A stretch of 64,000 nucleotides of DNA from Crotophaga sulcirostris. Its lineage: Eukaryota; Chordata; Aves; Cuculiformes; Crotophagidae. Shown here one piece after another: positions 13,101-26,469 of this stretch. Positions within the stretch are counted from its first letter, which is position 1. Each line of letters opens with the position of its first letter. The position numbers and the translations under genes were made by a program. The stretch spans positions 1,317,900 to 1,381,899 of the forward strand of contig VYZB01000125.1 of NCBI GenBank assembly GCA_013397455.1, read 5' to 3'. A model generated the notes under the pieces. It saw only the letters and a list, made by a program, of their open reading frames with translations. It did no database searches and was not told the origin of the DNA.

Positions 13101-15599
13101 CACAGGATGGGGTGATGTGCTGCAGGGTGTGCTGTAAAAGGCGAGGCGGACAAGGGCTGCCCTTGACAGCACCCCAGCTGGACGGATGCTAACTCTGGTG
13201 AAGCAGTGCTTGTGCAGGCTTTTTCTCTCTTTCAAAGCCTCCCCCTCTGCAGTGGAGTTTTCTGCCTCAGAAATGGAGAAACATCTCCCAGTTTCCACCT
13301 CATTTTCTATAGTTCCTCACGCTGCAGAGGGAGATAAGAGGTTGCCAGCTCATTGCTTCTCACCACAACTTGCATTGGCAAAAGTTCAAGTGAGAACTGC
13401 GTGTCAGCTACAACTAAAAATTAATTTTTGGTGAGAAGGGTTGCTCGTGGGGCCATGGTAGCTAGGTATTAGTCCCTTCTGAAATGATTATTAAAGCACA
13501 TCCTTTGCACATCCTGCCCAAAACTCAGCTTGCCAATAACTATTAGAAAATGGCATTATATTTTAAAATGCCAGAGTTTCATCTGTTTTCCTCCAAGCTC
13601 AGTTTCAACCACATGAATTCAGTGTCTGTGAGAACTGCATTTGCAAGCTGTCAAATCCAGCTCCTCCCATGACCACCCCGCCTGGGTTCAGCCAGAATGC
13701 AAAAAATGTAAAAATAAAATTCTCATTGACTCTGGGGATTTTGCAGCAGACTTATTGATTAGTTACTTCTCAGTGGGAACATCCCAATGACATTAAAAGA
13801 GCCAACAGTGCAGTAAGGTTTTATTTCGTGTAAATAAGATTGACAGAATCTAACCCAGTACCTTAGAGACAACAGAAACGTAACACGGCTTGGCTTGTTT
13901 GGCCAGAGAAAAGACGGTTCCAGGGGAAAATATTTAATCTTTGTAAACACGCCAGGGATAAGCCCTGGGACAGATCAGAATCCTGTGACAACATTGGCTA
14001 AGAAAGGGTAAATAGAAATTGGCCTTCAGTAGATTTGGGCTGGAAACACAGAGATTTCTAACCAACTTGGCTAGAGAAAGCTTTTGGGAGCTAAGACGGA
14101 AACATGTGCTTGATCAGTTTATTGAAGTGATTGGGCAGCCTGACTGCAGGCAGCAGGTGGGGGGACTCCATAGCACCCCACACCACAGCACTCACCCTCT
14201 GCCTCCCTCCAAGCCCAGGAACACTCAGTACCACCACAGAGTTCTCAGTCCACATCTGCCACCACCTTTTTCAGACTTACGAAGAAAACACAGCTCAGTA
14301 ACACGACAGCTGAGGCTCCCCGCATGGCGAGCACATGCTCTCCTGGCTGTACGTGCAGAAATATTTGTGTTTCGCACACACCAGCAGGGCTGTCCAAAGT
14401 ACACATTCACCCGCCCTATTTCAGTGAGGTACAAACATAGATTTTGGTTTTCTTTTATATGCAGACACACATACATGCAATATAGAAAACTGAATCCAAA
14501 TAGCCCCACTGGTCTGATACTTTTTCCTCTGCAACAGTTTCATTGTGACCCGGAAGGCAGAAATTAAACCCTTTATACTGTATTTATGTCCAGCTCTGGA
14601 GGGCCCAAACCAGCCACACCACAGGACTTGTCCCTCTGAGCCCCAAAGAGCTTGCACTGAAGGAAATATGACACTTGACAGCTCCACCTTCTACAACACG
14701 CCTGTAAGTTAATGATTCCAAAATGTGGAAAGGAAGAAAGGCAAGTGAGAAGCAAAATGTTTGGAAAATGTTTCTGGTCATGCCTGATCACGTCTCCGCA
14801 CTGTCCCAGCCTGCTGGCCAGGCAGCCTCTCTGTTTACTTGGCCGCCATTTCGCCTCCCAGTAGCATTTCAATATTGACGTCTCCAGGTTTCAGCTGTTC
14901 TCCTCTCTCCTGATTCATGTGTAGCAGATGGTGCAAATGACACCCCTTTTATTTTCTGGATGAATTCATATCACCCTGCCAAGATGCTAATTTTTGTTGC
15001 TATTCATCGTACATTGTGTTACCAGTGATGAAGACTAGCTTTGCCTTGAAATGGAGCAAAACCGCAGTCACAGACAGGTTAAAGTTATAATGAGTTATTA
15101 GTTATAGCAGGTTAAAGTTAGTTAAGCGATTTTACTAACTAGTCTTGGTTTTGCTTGCCATTTGTTGGTTTTGTTTGTGGGTGGTTACCCATATTTTGAT
15201 GCTGCATATTATATACAGCAGCAGCTCTTTCTGAAGTGATTCAGGTATCATTTTGTAAAGTGAATCTTTCTCATAAACTTTCCAATGAGAGTAAATAAAT
15301 ATCTCCTTGTCCAGACTTGTAAAAAGTTAAACCGATTAAATAACAAAAACACAGTAGACATCTCCCCATCTCAGCTACAATGCCCACATCGCAGAGCGCA
15401 GCCGAGCTAGAGTCACCCATGACAGAGCAGAGCAGAGCAGGATAAATTCTCCCATGACTCTTCTGTTAACACATTGCAGATGGAGATGCCCTCTCTGACA
15501 AGAGCTTTGCACTTTTTACTCATGCTTAATTTGCTGGCCACTCCAAACCCCCAAATACTTTTCTGTCTTTCCCACTTACTTCCCACTCCCCAGTCCTGC
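4154..15599. other. No gene seen; unique AT-rich sequence with scattered open frames
   Basis: I see no supported gene over this 11.4 kb. Slightly GC-richer patches at about 6690-6940, 10230-10480, 13040-13300 and 14020-14570 give overlapping open frames on both strands, which suggests low stop-codon density rather than coding. AT-rich blocks at 5930-6070, 12100-12260 and 14950-15130 have a conserved-element look. Small features are a near-palindrome at 9430-9449, a T-run at about 5699-5707, two copies of 'aggttaaagtta' near 15077 and 15108, and a short (agagc)n run at about 15423-15438. No retrotransposon end was recognised. Confidence 0.5.
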
Positions 15600-16960
15600 A
15601 CTTCTTCATACTTCGCTGCCTTTTCAACCTGAGGTTTTCAGAAACATCTCTTTAGTTTTTCAAATATCTTTTTTTATTTTAATTCTGTTCTCCAGAGTTC
15701 CTGTGATGCCTCCCTGCTCCATGTCACCTGCAAATTTTGCAAGTATCTCTACCATATATGTTGCTAATTAAAAGAGAGAACAGACTCAAGAGCAAGAAAG
15801 GCCCCTTCGGGACTCACTCTTGAAATACTCACCTAGATTTGCAGGCAAATAATGACAGTTACTACGTAAAATAAATTCCTCAAACAGCTGTACGTGCCTC
15901 TTACGCCTAGACATGTCTCTCTGGCTTACCTGGAAATAGAACCGTCAAGGTACATCATAATTATTTGTTCCTCTTTTACTCACTACATCATTTAATTAGA
16001 CTAATCTGATATGCTTTCGACAGATCCATGATGGTTGTTTTGTTTTGATTTTAGTCACCTCTTCCAAGTATTATGGATTGACTTTTTTCATTAATTAATT
16101 TCAGAGCCTTTCCAAGAACTCATTAGGGCTTTTAGTCAATAATACGTTAGGCTGTATTTTTTCCTTTTATATTTAGGATCTGTATTTGCATTTTGATAGT
16201 TCTGAGACCTCCTCTGAGCTCCACAAGCTGTTAAAAGTAATTGCTCCTTGTTTTGATTAATACTTTCTTATTCTAAGGAGAATTTCCTCAGATCCTGTGT
16301 TCTGACCAATTTAACAGATGCAAATAAACTCTTTCTTGTTTATTGTATGTTCTGGACTCTTTTTCTACACTCTGGTCAAAATTAACCAGGTTATCAGGGC
16401 ACTTCTGTAAGCAACCACTTCTCTGTCAAGTACTAGATCTAGATTTCCTCTCCTGTCTTCTTATTTCTAATGTATTTAGAGCACTACTTCCTCTTTCTTT
16501 TTATCTCACTTGCTAAATGAAACATATTTTGCCTTAGGCTTTTCCTTTTACCATTATATGCCTATGCTATGCCTTCACCTTCATTTCTTGTCAAGTGCCT
16601 CTGCTTTTGTACCACTTCTTGAGATTTTCAAGTCCTAAAGGAGCTCCTGATTCTGCCCTAATCGTTTTTACAATACTCCTACCACCCCTATGTAGGAGGA
16701 TGCTCGGCTGTTGTGTGTTTATTGCTCACTCAGAACCTGCCCTTTCTCATCCCTTATACTTCATTCCAAGGCATACTACTTCCCAGCTCCCTACACCTGC
16801 TGAGGTCAAATTCCAGAGAAGTTATCATGCTCACATTGCTGCCCATACTTCTTCCTTTCCTACAGGAGTATTCTTTGCCACTTCACGGTAAGTCTCTCCC
16901 AAATTTCCCATCCACTTTCAATTCCCCACCAATTCTTCCCTGGTAATCAAAACTACACAA
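15600..16960 (-). mobile_element. Ancient CR1/L3-like LINE relic
   Basis: This is a heavily decayed LINE on the minus strand, recognised by its order of landmarks compared with the younger copy at 44055-45545. 'acctgcaaattttgcaag' near 15726 corresponds to the 'atttgcaaacttgctaag' that encodes the reverse transcriptase FADD-type catalytic loop. 'ccccttcgggactcact' near 15803 corresponds to the region encoding PQGSVLGP. 'tgcattttgatagttctgag' near 16187, followed by 'acctcctctgag', corresponds to the stretch encoding the LANVT-type block. Beyond 16330 the sequence is pyrimidine-rich on the plus strand (purine-rich on the minus) and still looks LINE-derived, but I cannot anchor it residue by residue. 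No open frame survives. The divergence is far greater than in the other CR1 copies, which fits a relic predating modern birds. CR1 versus L3 cannot be settled by eye. Confidence 0.5.
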
Positions 16961-17517
16961 AGGACAGACCCTTTCTTCCTCCGTCTATGATGAGACACCT
17001 TTCAGCCAGCCACAGGGAAGGAACAGCTATGGTGTTATTCCCCACACATACATGCCCTTATAGTATCCTTAGGAGGCAGGGACAGAAGGTGGTTTTCTGG
17101 CGCAGAGAGGTAGTAAAACTGCCCTAGTGATGATGAGGGTGATTTTTGTTTGGTTTTTTTTTTTCCTCCTAGGACCTTCCCTTTCTACCACAAAGCAGGA
17201 GAGCAGGAGGTCTTTCTGCATAGATCTGCTGGCCTCAGCACTCGCCATAAGCAATGCACCAGGTGTCAGTAGGTGGCTTTACACAGGCCATGGCACACAT
17301 TGCCTGGATAAGCTCCACAGCACGGCTGTGTCTCTGACTCCAGAGCTGCTCAAGTTCCCCTTTGCTAACAACTCCAAGCCCTCTGGTTCATAAAGTCCTA
17401 TGATTAAATTCTCCAGGCAAGAGCATCCCATAGCTTTTAGAATCAATACAATGAATGCTCAAAGGGGAAAACTAGAAAAAATGTATGAGGAAGAAAGCCT
17501 CAAAGAGGGGCACAGTA
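16961..17517. other. No gene seen
   Basis: This is unique-looking sequence. It includes a T-run at about 17154-17164 preceded by 'tttttgtttgg'. Open frames on both strands around 17069-17393 overlap each other and carry no recognisable motif. Confidence 0.45.
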
Positions 17518-17864
17518 TTTATTTCCCATTAAAACTCAATGACAGGCAAGTACTTAATAACCCTTCATAGCTTGGAGAATCTCCTTCAGGTTAGATGCCA
17601 GTAAATATCTCTGCTCCTTCCCCCCCTCTCCTGGTATGTTGAGAACAACAACTGCAATCAATAAAGATAACTTGAAGCTTTCAGGTACTAATTCTGAATT
17701 ACAAGGAGTCAGTTTCTTTTCCAAGCCCTGCAAGTTCTCTAAAAAAACAAAAGTTAACCTCCCAAAATCAGGACTCTGAAAGATTTGCTGCTGTTCACCC
17801 TCTTGCACTCTTTGATCATCTTCATTCCCTTTATGGGCTGTCAAAGTCACAAGTGCTTCATTTT
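17518..17864 (-). other. Possible terminal exon of an unrecognised gene
   Basis: On the minus strand a long pyrimidine tract (about 17926 down to 17868) ends in 'ttacctcag', a good 3' splice acceptor with its AG at 17866-17865. It is followed by about 103 open codons to a TAA stop at 17556-17554. An AATAAA polyadenylation signal lies 30 bases after the stop (17523-17518). The predicted peptide is hydrophilic and then mildly helical: an acidic stretch (GNEDDQRVQEGEQQQ), a middle part with FVFLENLQGLEKK, and a C-terminus YLLASNLKEILQAMKGY. I recognise no family. The frame is also open upstream of the acceptor for about 20 codons, so an unspliced chance frame is equally possible; frames of this length are expected by chance in 64 kb of such DNA. 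The combination of acceptor, stop and nearby poly(A) signal is the only reason to list it. Confidence 0.2.
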
Positions 17865-18486
17865 CTGAGGTAAAGAACAATATACTTGAGAGTGGTGAAG
17901 AAAGAAGATAAGAAAAAGCATCTAGCAATTAAATATTTTAATAGACATTTTGAAGATGGTTTTGAAAGGATTTGAAATTGATGTTAACAATAGTATGCAT
18001 CAAAGGGCTCAGGTTGAACAATACCTATCACTTTTTCTGCTTAAGAACAAAGCGTAAAAATAATACCCTATAATATTTTATACCAGCATTCCTTTTTACT
18101 CTTCTAGGCTAGGCAGACATCTCTGAATAGCTGTGCACAGCAGCTCTAAATCCTCCCCCCCCTCCCATATGCAATCAGCTTATGATGACTTTGGTGAACC
18201 CTTTTGATGCTGTGCATCTGCAAGTAATCTCCTGGGAACAAGCCCAACACCAGCTCTGCACCATCCGCCTTCACGGAAGAAGAGACCTTGGTCTTTTTCT
18301 TCCTCCCAGCATGGCACTCCCAACTCAGTTTTGATTTAATAAGCTGAAAATCAGACAGGGAACCATAGACAAATGGAGATAGAGCACAAAGATCGAAGGC
18401 AATCCTAGCACTATAAATCACTCAGCACTTTATGTGCTGCCTCTGGTGTGTGATCACAGGGAAGTCTGGATTTATATTGCTGATTT

Positions 18487-18540
18487 TCATTGGATTTCAA
18501 TGGAGAAGAGTTTCAGTAAGGAGCCTGAGGCCCTGCTTTA
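18487..18540. repeat. Ancient palindromic-core repeat fragment (copy 1)
   Basis: 'cattggatttcaatggagaa' followed by 'gagtttcagtaaggagcctg' and 'aggccc' resembles a dispersed sauropsid repeat whose core is a near-palindrome of the form CCATTGA-NTTCAATGG, with an 'aggcc' end. The same pattern recurs in weaker form near 38531 and 51925. I cannot name the family with certainty. Only short stretches align by eye, so single matches could be chance; the recurrence is the evidence. Confidence 0.3.
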
Positions 18541-21500
18541 TGTCTTCAAACTCAAAGTTATGACTATTTATTTGCACAGAATTAAGTATTATTCCAGAAA
18601 CAGTCCCAATGAGGCACTGAATGCATTTCCTGGGTGAAGATCTACTCAGTGAGTGCATCTGAGGTCTGTGCATGTGGTCAGCACAACTGCCCCATTCTCT
18701 TCAACTACTGTTTGGGTTGTCTTTGTGCAATGTTCATAAACTGAGACAGCCCTTCACACAGAGGTGAAGTTCAACAGGCATGAGTGCCTAAGAAGTCACA
18801 AACACAGTCTCATAATTGATAAAAAATAAGTATTAAATGCGGATACTCTTGATACTGATTAGAGATACAAGTAACAAAGTTTTAATCAGTATAAATGGAC
18901 AGTTAGTATACAACCTTGTTTATAACTTCTCTCTAAGTTTGATCTATATTTTTGCTCAAATTTAAGCAGGTGTTCATTACAACTTTTGCGGCAGAGCCAT
19001 TGCTTCTGAAAATATCATGAAAATATCATGCAACTTTCAAACGGTGTTGCACCAAACTGCATGGTTTCTGCAGCACAGCCTAAAGCAAAACTCTCACAAG
19101 TTCAACACCTCAGGATATTCTGTTTCAGTGTGGCAAATGGAAGTGCAACATATGTCACACCACTAGATCATTGCTGCATCGGAGACTAAGCAGATTCTGA
19201 GTAAGAAAACATTATTTCCATTATATTTGGCTTAAATCCACTTAGTTAACTAAGTTAGTGATCCATGCGTTGGTGTAAAATGACTCTACTACGTAAGTGC
19301 AGCAACAATCTAGAACAAAATCTTTAAATAATATTTGTCAAGTAAGAAGATGTGTATATATAATGTATGAAAATTAGTTGCGTTCATCTTTCAAAGCAAC
19401 TTATATGTGCCTCTTTCTTCTGGAAAATCTGTTATGCTCATTGAACATTTGTTTTCATTACATTTGAACATTTTAGCAGAAATAAAATACACACTAAAAA
19501 TAGGATAGCTGTTTTGATCAGTTTTCAGACATTGATACACCAGAAGTAAAAAGAAATGCATTAAGATTCACACAGACATTCATACTGTTGACCACTGGGG
19601 ACGAAGCAATATAAACTAAGGGTAACGTGTAATCAGAAATGACAGCTCAAGCACAAATCTTATTAAACAGATATTGTAGAACAGGCTTATAAATAAAGGA
19701 AGAAGTCCTATCATTTGGGATATTTATAGAAAGTTTGAATAGAGAATTATAAAATAGCATGCAGGGAGCAAGCTGTTCGAGCCACATGCCACATGAGAGT
19801 AAACACAGTGAAATCCTAAGTATTGTGACTCATTGCTGAAGTGTCACACACCGTCTGCACCAAGAGCCATTGACCTTGAAATCTGAAATATTTCCTCTTT
19901 CAATAAGCTTTATATGAGTACAGACTACTTTTCCTTAAAACAATCATGAAACATTCAACAAAAAATTCTGACCTTGCATACCCAGCTTAGAAGAGCTCAA
20001 TGTTTTGTGAAGTCGGGGTGAAATAGGTTCTCCATGTCCCTCTCATCTCAAGCTGGAAGTCTGACCCTTTGGACCAAAAACTACAGTGCTCACACCACTT
20101 CAGCAGAACCAAACATAAAAGAAGTGATTGTTTGCTTGATAATGCTATGCATGGATATTTAAAAACATTCTGTGCAAATTCATGTGTGTGCAGCACCCCA
20201 GCATAATTGTAAAACAGCCCCTTCCTCCAAACTTCTGTTGCAAATACAGATGCTTTACACGTAGAGAGGATGGACAGTCTTCAGTCATTTATGCTGATCA
20301 GACCCAGATTCTGAAAGGAATTAACTCCTTCAGATGTAAACTCTGTATTTTGAAGATGACCATTCCTTTGTAATGTACAGTTGCTGATCCAATCATTGGC
20401 AATCTATTTTGAATAAGAAGTTCAAGCAACTTACCTGTCTCACAGGAACAGTAGAAATGTCTGGTCATCACTGGCAGCAGGAGACCTTAAAAATGTAAGC
20501 AGATTCAGTTGCTGAGAAAGCATATTAAACACATTTTCTGTGAGGAATTCTACAGGAAGCTGAATTGTTACTACTGCTTGGCATAATTTTCAAACTACTT
20601 ATGCATCCAGTTCAGAATACTTCTGTGGCTACACAGGAACATATAAAGAATCACAGCCATGATAGTCTGAAAAAGTGTTGCTCCTAAAGAAATTAATTAT
20701 CTTAAATGCTTTCAAGCTTTTGTGAACAGATCTAACTCCATAAAGAAACCATTATCCTCAAGTTCCTCAACACACTGTATTTTCAAATTCGTTGATGACT
20801 CTGCTGTATTTCCTTTTGGATTCTGTAAAGACATCCCATTTATCTTTATTGGATTTTCTTTCATTTGTTTTCAAAGCTAAGCCATGCGACAGAAGCCATA
20901 GCAGAGAAGAAATAATCAGTGCATAAAGTCTGACTCTTAAGAAAGGGTGTCCTATCTTGCTGAATATGCAGAATATTGTGAGGAAGGATGTGCTAAAGAG
21001 GTGCCTCAGACAGGGTTATCTGTATGCTGTCACAGGTGAGAGAGCTGGAAAAGGCATACCTGCACTTCAGAAATGTTACTTTTGACAAAAACTCATCTGT
21101 AAGTTATCAAATTTCGCCAGGCTCCCAGAACTCATATGAATACATAAAGCATAAAATTAGAAAAACACAACAGCGTTTGGTTTTGAAGTATCAGAACGGA
21201 CAGCTGGTGCAGACAGGAACCACGACCATTAGTGATCACTCTTTGCCATCAAGAGGCAAGAAGTGAGGTCAAGACTGGGAGAGCAAAGACATGAAATCAC
21301 AGCTGGAATTATGGCTCCATATGTTGCCCACTCCAGACCCTGTTCTATTTAGGTAATACTGACATTGAAAGAGAAAGAGAATTAAAATTTTACTTTTTTG
21401 TCTCCCAGATTATTTCAGTATTTTTCAGCATGGAAAAGATAAAGACACTGGTCACAGTAACCAATAAGCAGTAGGGACTACAGTGGTTACACTTATATGT

Positions 21501-24500
21501 TTTTTCATCCAGCTATACAAAGGTATTGTACTTGACTTCACAGACCTTTCATACTACTTGCCTTAATGTAACTGTTTTAGCCTCCAACATTAAGCTTCAT
21601 TCACTGCAGTTATTAAGTTGATAGCTACTTTACATATTCTGCATCTAAGTTTACACAGATGCGCTTCAAATACTTTTAATTGTTCATAGAAGAAGAACCT
21701 TCTCCACCATGTTCCTGCTGCTCAGATGTCACAAGCAAAGACAAGAAATTAATCATTTCATTCTGCTGTACCCAGATGAGAATAACTCAAAATTAACACA
21801 CTCCCATTGCGGGAACACGTTGTTCTACCCAGGTGAGGTGCAAAGCAATAGAGATGGCCAATACACCCCTTCCTACTGTGCTGAGACACATTCATGGCAT
21901 GGTAGCACATTGTGGCCATGGCTGAATAAGCACAAGGAAATAACTACCATCCAAAAACCTTAAAACTGAAACATGACATGATGGATAACACATACACATA
22001 CATACAATGCACAGGTACAGAACTCAAAAGGAATACTGTGGTAACATATGTTTGTGGTTACCATTGCACTGAGATTTATCTAACTGATGCTGAAGTCCTC
22101 GGGTCTTAAAACTGGATAGCTCAGCATTTGAAGTGCTCACGGGCTGGGAATGCACTCAAAAAACCTTTAAAAATTGTAAGCCATAGTAACAGCCTATAAC
22201 TTTGGAATAATATGCATTTCTTTGTACATTGCAGTTTACGCTACAACTGGCAGTATGTGAATCTGTGATAACAGAATGACCCTTCAGCATCTGGACAGGA
22301 AAAAATTGCACTTAGCAGCAGCAAACAGTCCCCTTTACCCGCTGGTAACAATTGCCTGGGGCTTCACTGTTTTGCAAAATGGCCTGAGCATGGATGATGC
22401 CGCCACCTGTACCAGCTCAACCTACAGTTCCTGGGTTTAGCACTAGAACAAGCAAACACACCCATCATTTCAAACCAACGTTGTTAACAAATTCATGTTT
22501 TTTTAGGAAGACTTGAAATTCCCAAGTTTATTGTTTGTTTGTGGACTCACTGTCCTCTCTGACTACCCCTCCCCTTAAAGATGTCCTTCCAACTGGTGAC
22601 TAGTCAAAGATGAGCACAGACATCAGACTTTGGTCCTGTCATTAGAGATATCAGTTGGAAATTTCCTGGCAGCAGCTAGTGTTAACTCCTTCCCAGCAAG
22701 GGACAGGTGTGCCCTCCACACACAGCAGTCAACCATGACCTTATGACACTTATGTTAAGAGTTATTCCTTGTTTTACCACCACACAATAAATCAAAGTCA
22801 AGCAGAAATCATACTTGTGTCAGGTCTTACACCGCTTAATTTACAGAGAATTGAACTGTATCTGGAGAGATAACAACTTATAATTCTTTGTTCTTATAAA
22901 ACTGTATTATTTAATATTGACAAGCGAATTTGAGCACATTGGGACATCTTATTTGGACTAAAACGTGAACAAAAAGACAAAGGGAGTCCCACCCCTCACT
23001 GGATAGTAAAAAAGACAATGCAAGACTTTTAATCTGTATTGATACATAAATACATTATTTTTATTAGAATGATCATTAGAAAGTTTCCTACTGGAAGAAA
23101 AAATCATCTAGTCTAGTCTTAATCAGAAAATGAGAAAGATCTAAAAAAAAATCATTAAATGGCTTAGTAAAATAAAAATAAACTACCCAGAAATGTCCAA
23201 CATAAGGACATCAACTAAACAAAAAGGTAGCGTTCAAGTGCTCTTTGATATTATAATGTCTTTTGCAAGATGTCATATGTCCCCTGATGGTGAGCCAGCT
23301 GGTTAATTTGATATCACAGTAAAAGTCACTGATTCACTGAAAATAAAAGCAAAATGCAATTGCAGTATGCTTGAGTTTAATTTTTCTCCAAATGACCTCA
23401 GCAGTGGATCAGCAGGAACCTTGCCAGACTCTCTTCCAGACATCTGACCATGTTTTATGCTCTGGAATCAATACCTTTATGCTTTCAGGGGAGAACAGTT
23501 CAAAATGCTTCGTTTGACTGAACCTGTTTTACACAGGTCAAACTCTCAGGAAAAAAGTATAGTCAACATGCAAGGTCTAATTAGATCCTAGTATATCATC
23601 ACAATCTCAAATCCTACCTACCTAACATCACTCTCCAAATTTCCATCAGTTACTTGCCCTTTGTTGTTAACATTCTGTCATCACATCTTCCTTCAAATTT
23701 ACTTATGTGCATGAACACAGGACTTGGATTCAGTCTGTGGTCTACAGAGCTTTGTGAGACACACAAAGTGAAGTCAAATGGGAGCCACTATTTTCTTCTC
23801 ATGCTTTTCTTCTACTTGGTACTGTCTGCCATGTCCTGTACAATTTTGGATGCAGTCCTACAATAAGATTCATCTCCAACTTTAACTCATCTCCTAACTC
23901 ACCATAAGTGTTCTCTGTAGATGCTGGCACAAACACCTCACTTTGTCAACTGCAGTAAGTGCAATAACCAGATTCATCAAACTCTTTGAACTCTATGAGA
24001 AGTCCTTGTATTAATAACATAAACTGAGACAGACTAAAGAATTTACCATGCATAAAAGAAATGGATTGTTTTGTGCTAAATCAAGTGTTAGTATTGCTTG
24101 TGCACCTCTGCTGTTAGTGCAGATACAGATTTGCAGAGCAGCGAATCAAAAGAAGCCAGGGAAATCAGCCACATTTTGCATTTTGATCTGCAAACAAGTT
24201 GTAGCTCACAACTCCGTTCTGCCTTATTCACTACTGAATCAGATCCATCAAAGGAACAACTGGTAAGTGCTGGTTGCTCCCCTCTCTCCCCGAGTTGTAA
24301 ATCTCTTAGGTGAATTATGGAAGACTTCACATTTAAAAGAGCCAATTATAAAATATGGATGTTCAAGGTATACTAGTGCTATTTACCTAAAATTGATTAA
24401 AGACTGGAGAAAATAACTCCTTCATCATTTGTCCCATGGGTGCAAATATAAGCACTGCCAAATGTTTGTTTTCATATCTACCACTAGATTAAACCAACAT

Positions 24501-25307
24501 TGCTCATAAACAGCACTTTAGGGAATATGGGTTCAGTTGCAGGGGTGTGAATCTTCCACGATATACAGACATTATCTGAAGTTTATCTTTACTGAGTTTC
24601 AAATATGATGTGGCAAAAAGAAAAACAGTGGTAAAACTTCCATTAAGTGAGTTACAGATGCAGCTGCTTTAACACGAGATTGCAATATCATGCAGTTATT
24701 CCACAAGCTGCATTTTAGAGTGCACTTTAACCTGTACTATGGCGTTCCAAGGCAAAAGTCAAATTGACCAAATTTCAAGATGAAAAAGTCACCAAAGGAG
24801 ACATGTCATCAACCTGTACTATAATGCCTTTTAGAGTATTCTGGTCTCTTTGATGACTCACACATTTTAACAGCTCTTTTGATTCCATTATACTCATTTT
24901 CAAAGTCTTCTAATCTCAATTGTACTTGTAAATAGGAATTGCTAGAATAATTTCACTGAAGTTACAGTATAACTGTATGTAACTGACTGTATCTGGAAGA
25001 TCTGGCTGTAGATTTCTTTTCCAATTATTTTTCTAATCCACTACATGTGATCTGCTTGTGAACTATGAACCCATCCCACACCACATACAACTGCTGTTAT
25101 AACTAATACTGGACTTCGTTGTCACAGTTTCAATTTACACTTTGACATTAGCAAGAAAGAGATCAAGGACAACTCCTTCCCTGATCAGCATCTCAGTTTT
25201 CTGGATTATGAAACTGCCTTCATAGAACTGAAGAACTCACTTATGATGCCCTGGTTTCAAGTAGAACTAGGCAAAGATGAGGTATTTTGAAATTTTGGAG
25301 AAGTGTC

Positions 25308-25380
25308 AAAAAACAAAAAAAAAGCAATAAAAAAACCCCACAACAACAAAAAAACCAACCACAACCCAAATACCCAAATC
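25308..25380. repeat. A-rich low-complexity tract
   Basis: A-rich sequence with interspersed C (runs of 7-9 A, 'caacaacaaa', 'ccaaccacaaccc'). It could be the decayed tail of a retroposed sequence or simple slippage product. No retroposed body was recognised on its 5' side, so no origin is assigned. Confidence 0.7.
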
Positions 25381-26010
25381 AAAATGTTCAGATATCTGGT
25401 TTGGGCTAAATATATTTTTCTCTTAGCAGTGTTGGCAATGTTCAGTCTTATACCTATAAATGTAACAATGAATGTTTTCAGAAGAAAATGGTAATTAAAA
25501 GAAACTTCTAAAGAAGACATTAATAAAACTCAACAAAATAATACATTTTTAAAGGCTCCATCATTGTGTAACTCAATGAATATATATTCTTAAAACTGTA
25601 CTAGGATTCAATTTATATTTTGCTTGAAAAACATTTGTGCAAAACCATTATGCAATCCCAACTTGAAATATTAAAACAAATACTAACAAGAAGTTCTCCT
25701 CCAATTCTAGTTTTCTAAGATGCTCTTTAAGATCATTTTTTCCTTCTTGATATCCTTAGGAATTTCACTTCCACACATTTAAATGACTGAATTGAGGTTC
25801 CATGAATAAAGTCTTGATCCAAATTGAAAGTCATGCAGAGAAAACTGGGAGAAGAGGTAAAGCTCCCACCAGGAATTCTGTATTTCTGTTTCAAAACTGT
25901 ATTTTACATTTCAGCCAATAAATTTTAGCATTGTAATTTCTGTCAAGAATTTGGTTTGCTAGCCAGCATATATCTTGTTCTTTTACAAAGAAAGTAGTAT
26001 CTGCTCAGTT

Positions 26011-26083
26011 AAAAAAAAAAAACAAAACAAAACAAAAAAAACCCAAAATTCCAACCAACCAACCAAAAACCCACAAAAAAAAG
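26011..26083. repeat. A-rich tract with (CAAAA)n and (CCAA)n
   Basis: A run of twelve A is followed by 'caaaacaaaacaaaaaaaac', then a (CCAA)4 microsatellite at 26051-26066 and more A-rich sequence. This is slippage-prone and likely polymorphic in length. No parent retroposon could be recognised upstream. Confidence 0.75.
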
Positions 26084-26469
26084 TAAAGTGATTACTTAAG
26101 AAGAAAGGAAACCCAAATGTGCCCAAAAATGGGAGAAAATACAAACACATATTTGATTGAGTTCTTCCTTAAGAGAAACTGAGAGAAGGCAACTCTGCCA
26201 GAAAACACACATTCATCCTCGTAGCTACAGTAAATGCAAATTGTATTAAACAGCTTATGAAATTCAGTGGGAACTCTCTGACCTCCCTGGAAAATAAAGC
26301 TATTAATTTAGACAAGCCAAGACCCCGGTCCACTAGCTCTCTACCAATTTCTGCAAGTAGAGGGCCAGGTTCTGAAATGAAGTTACTTTTGATTAACATT
26401 AAGTTCACCTGGTTCAGATATCATGCACAGACTCCATCCTGAATCTCTAATATTAGTTTGCTGTTTCAT

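Noticed and set aside
14019..14567. Open frame of about 182 codons, plus
   Set aside because: It competes with open minus-strand frames over the same bases (14225-14509 and 14421-14687). There is no known motif, and proline/histidine-rich stretches come from a CA-rich patch.
21024..21266. Protein-like short frame (80 codons, plus) with charged composition
   Set aside because: The only splice-like signal, 'gctgtcacag' before 'gtgagag', places a donor directly on an acceptor. No family was recognised, and its length is within chance expectation.
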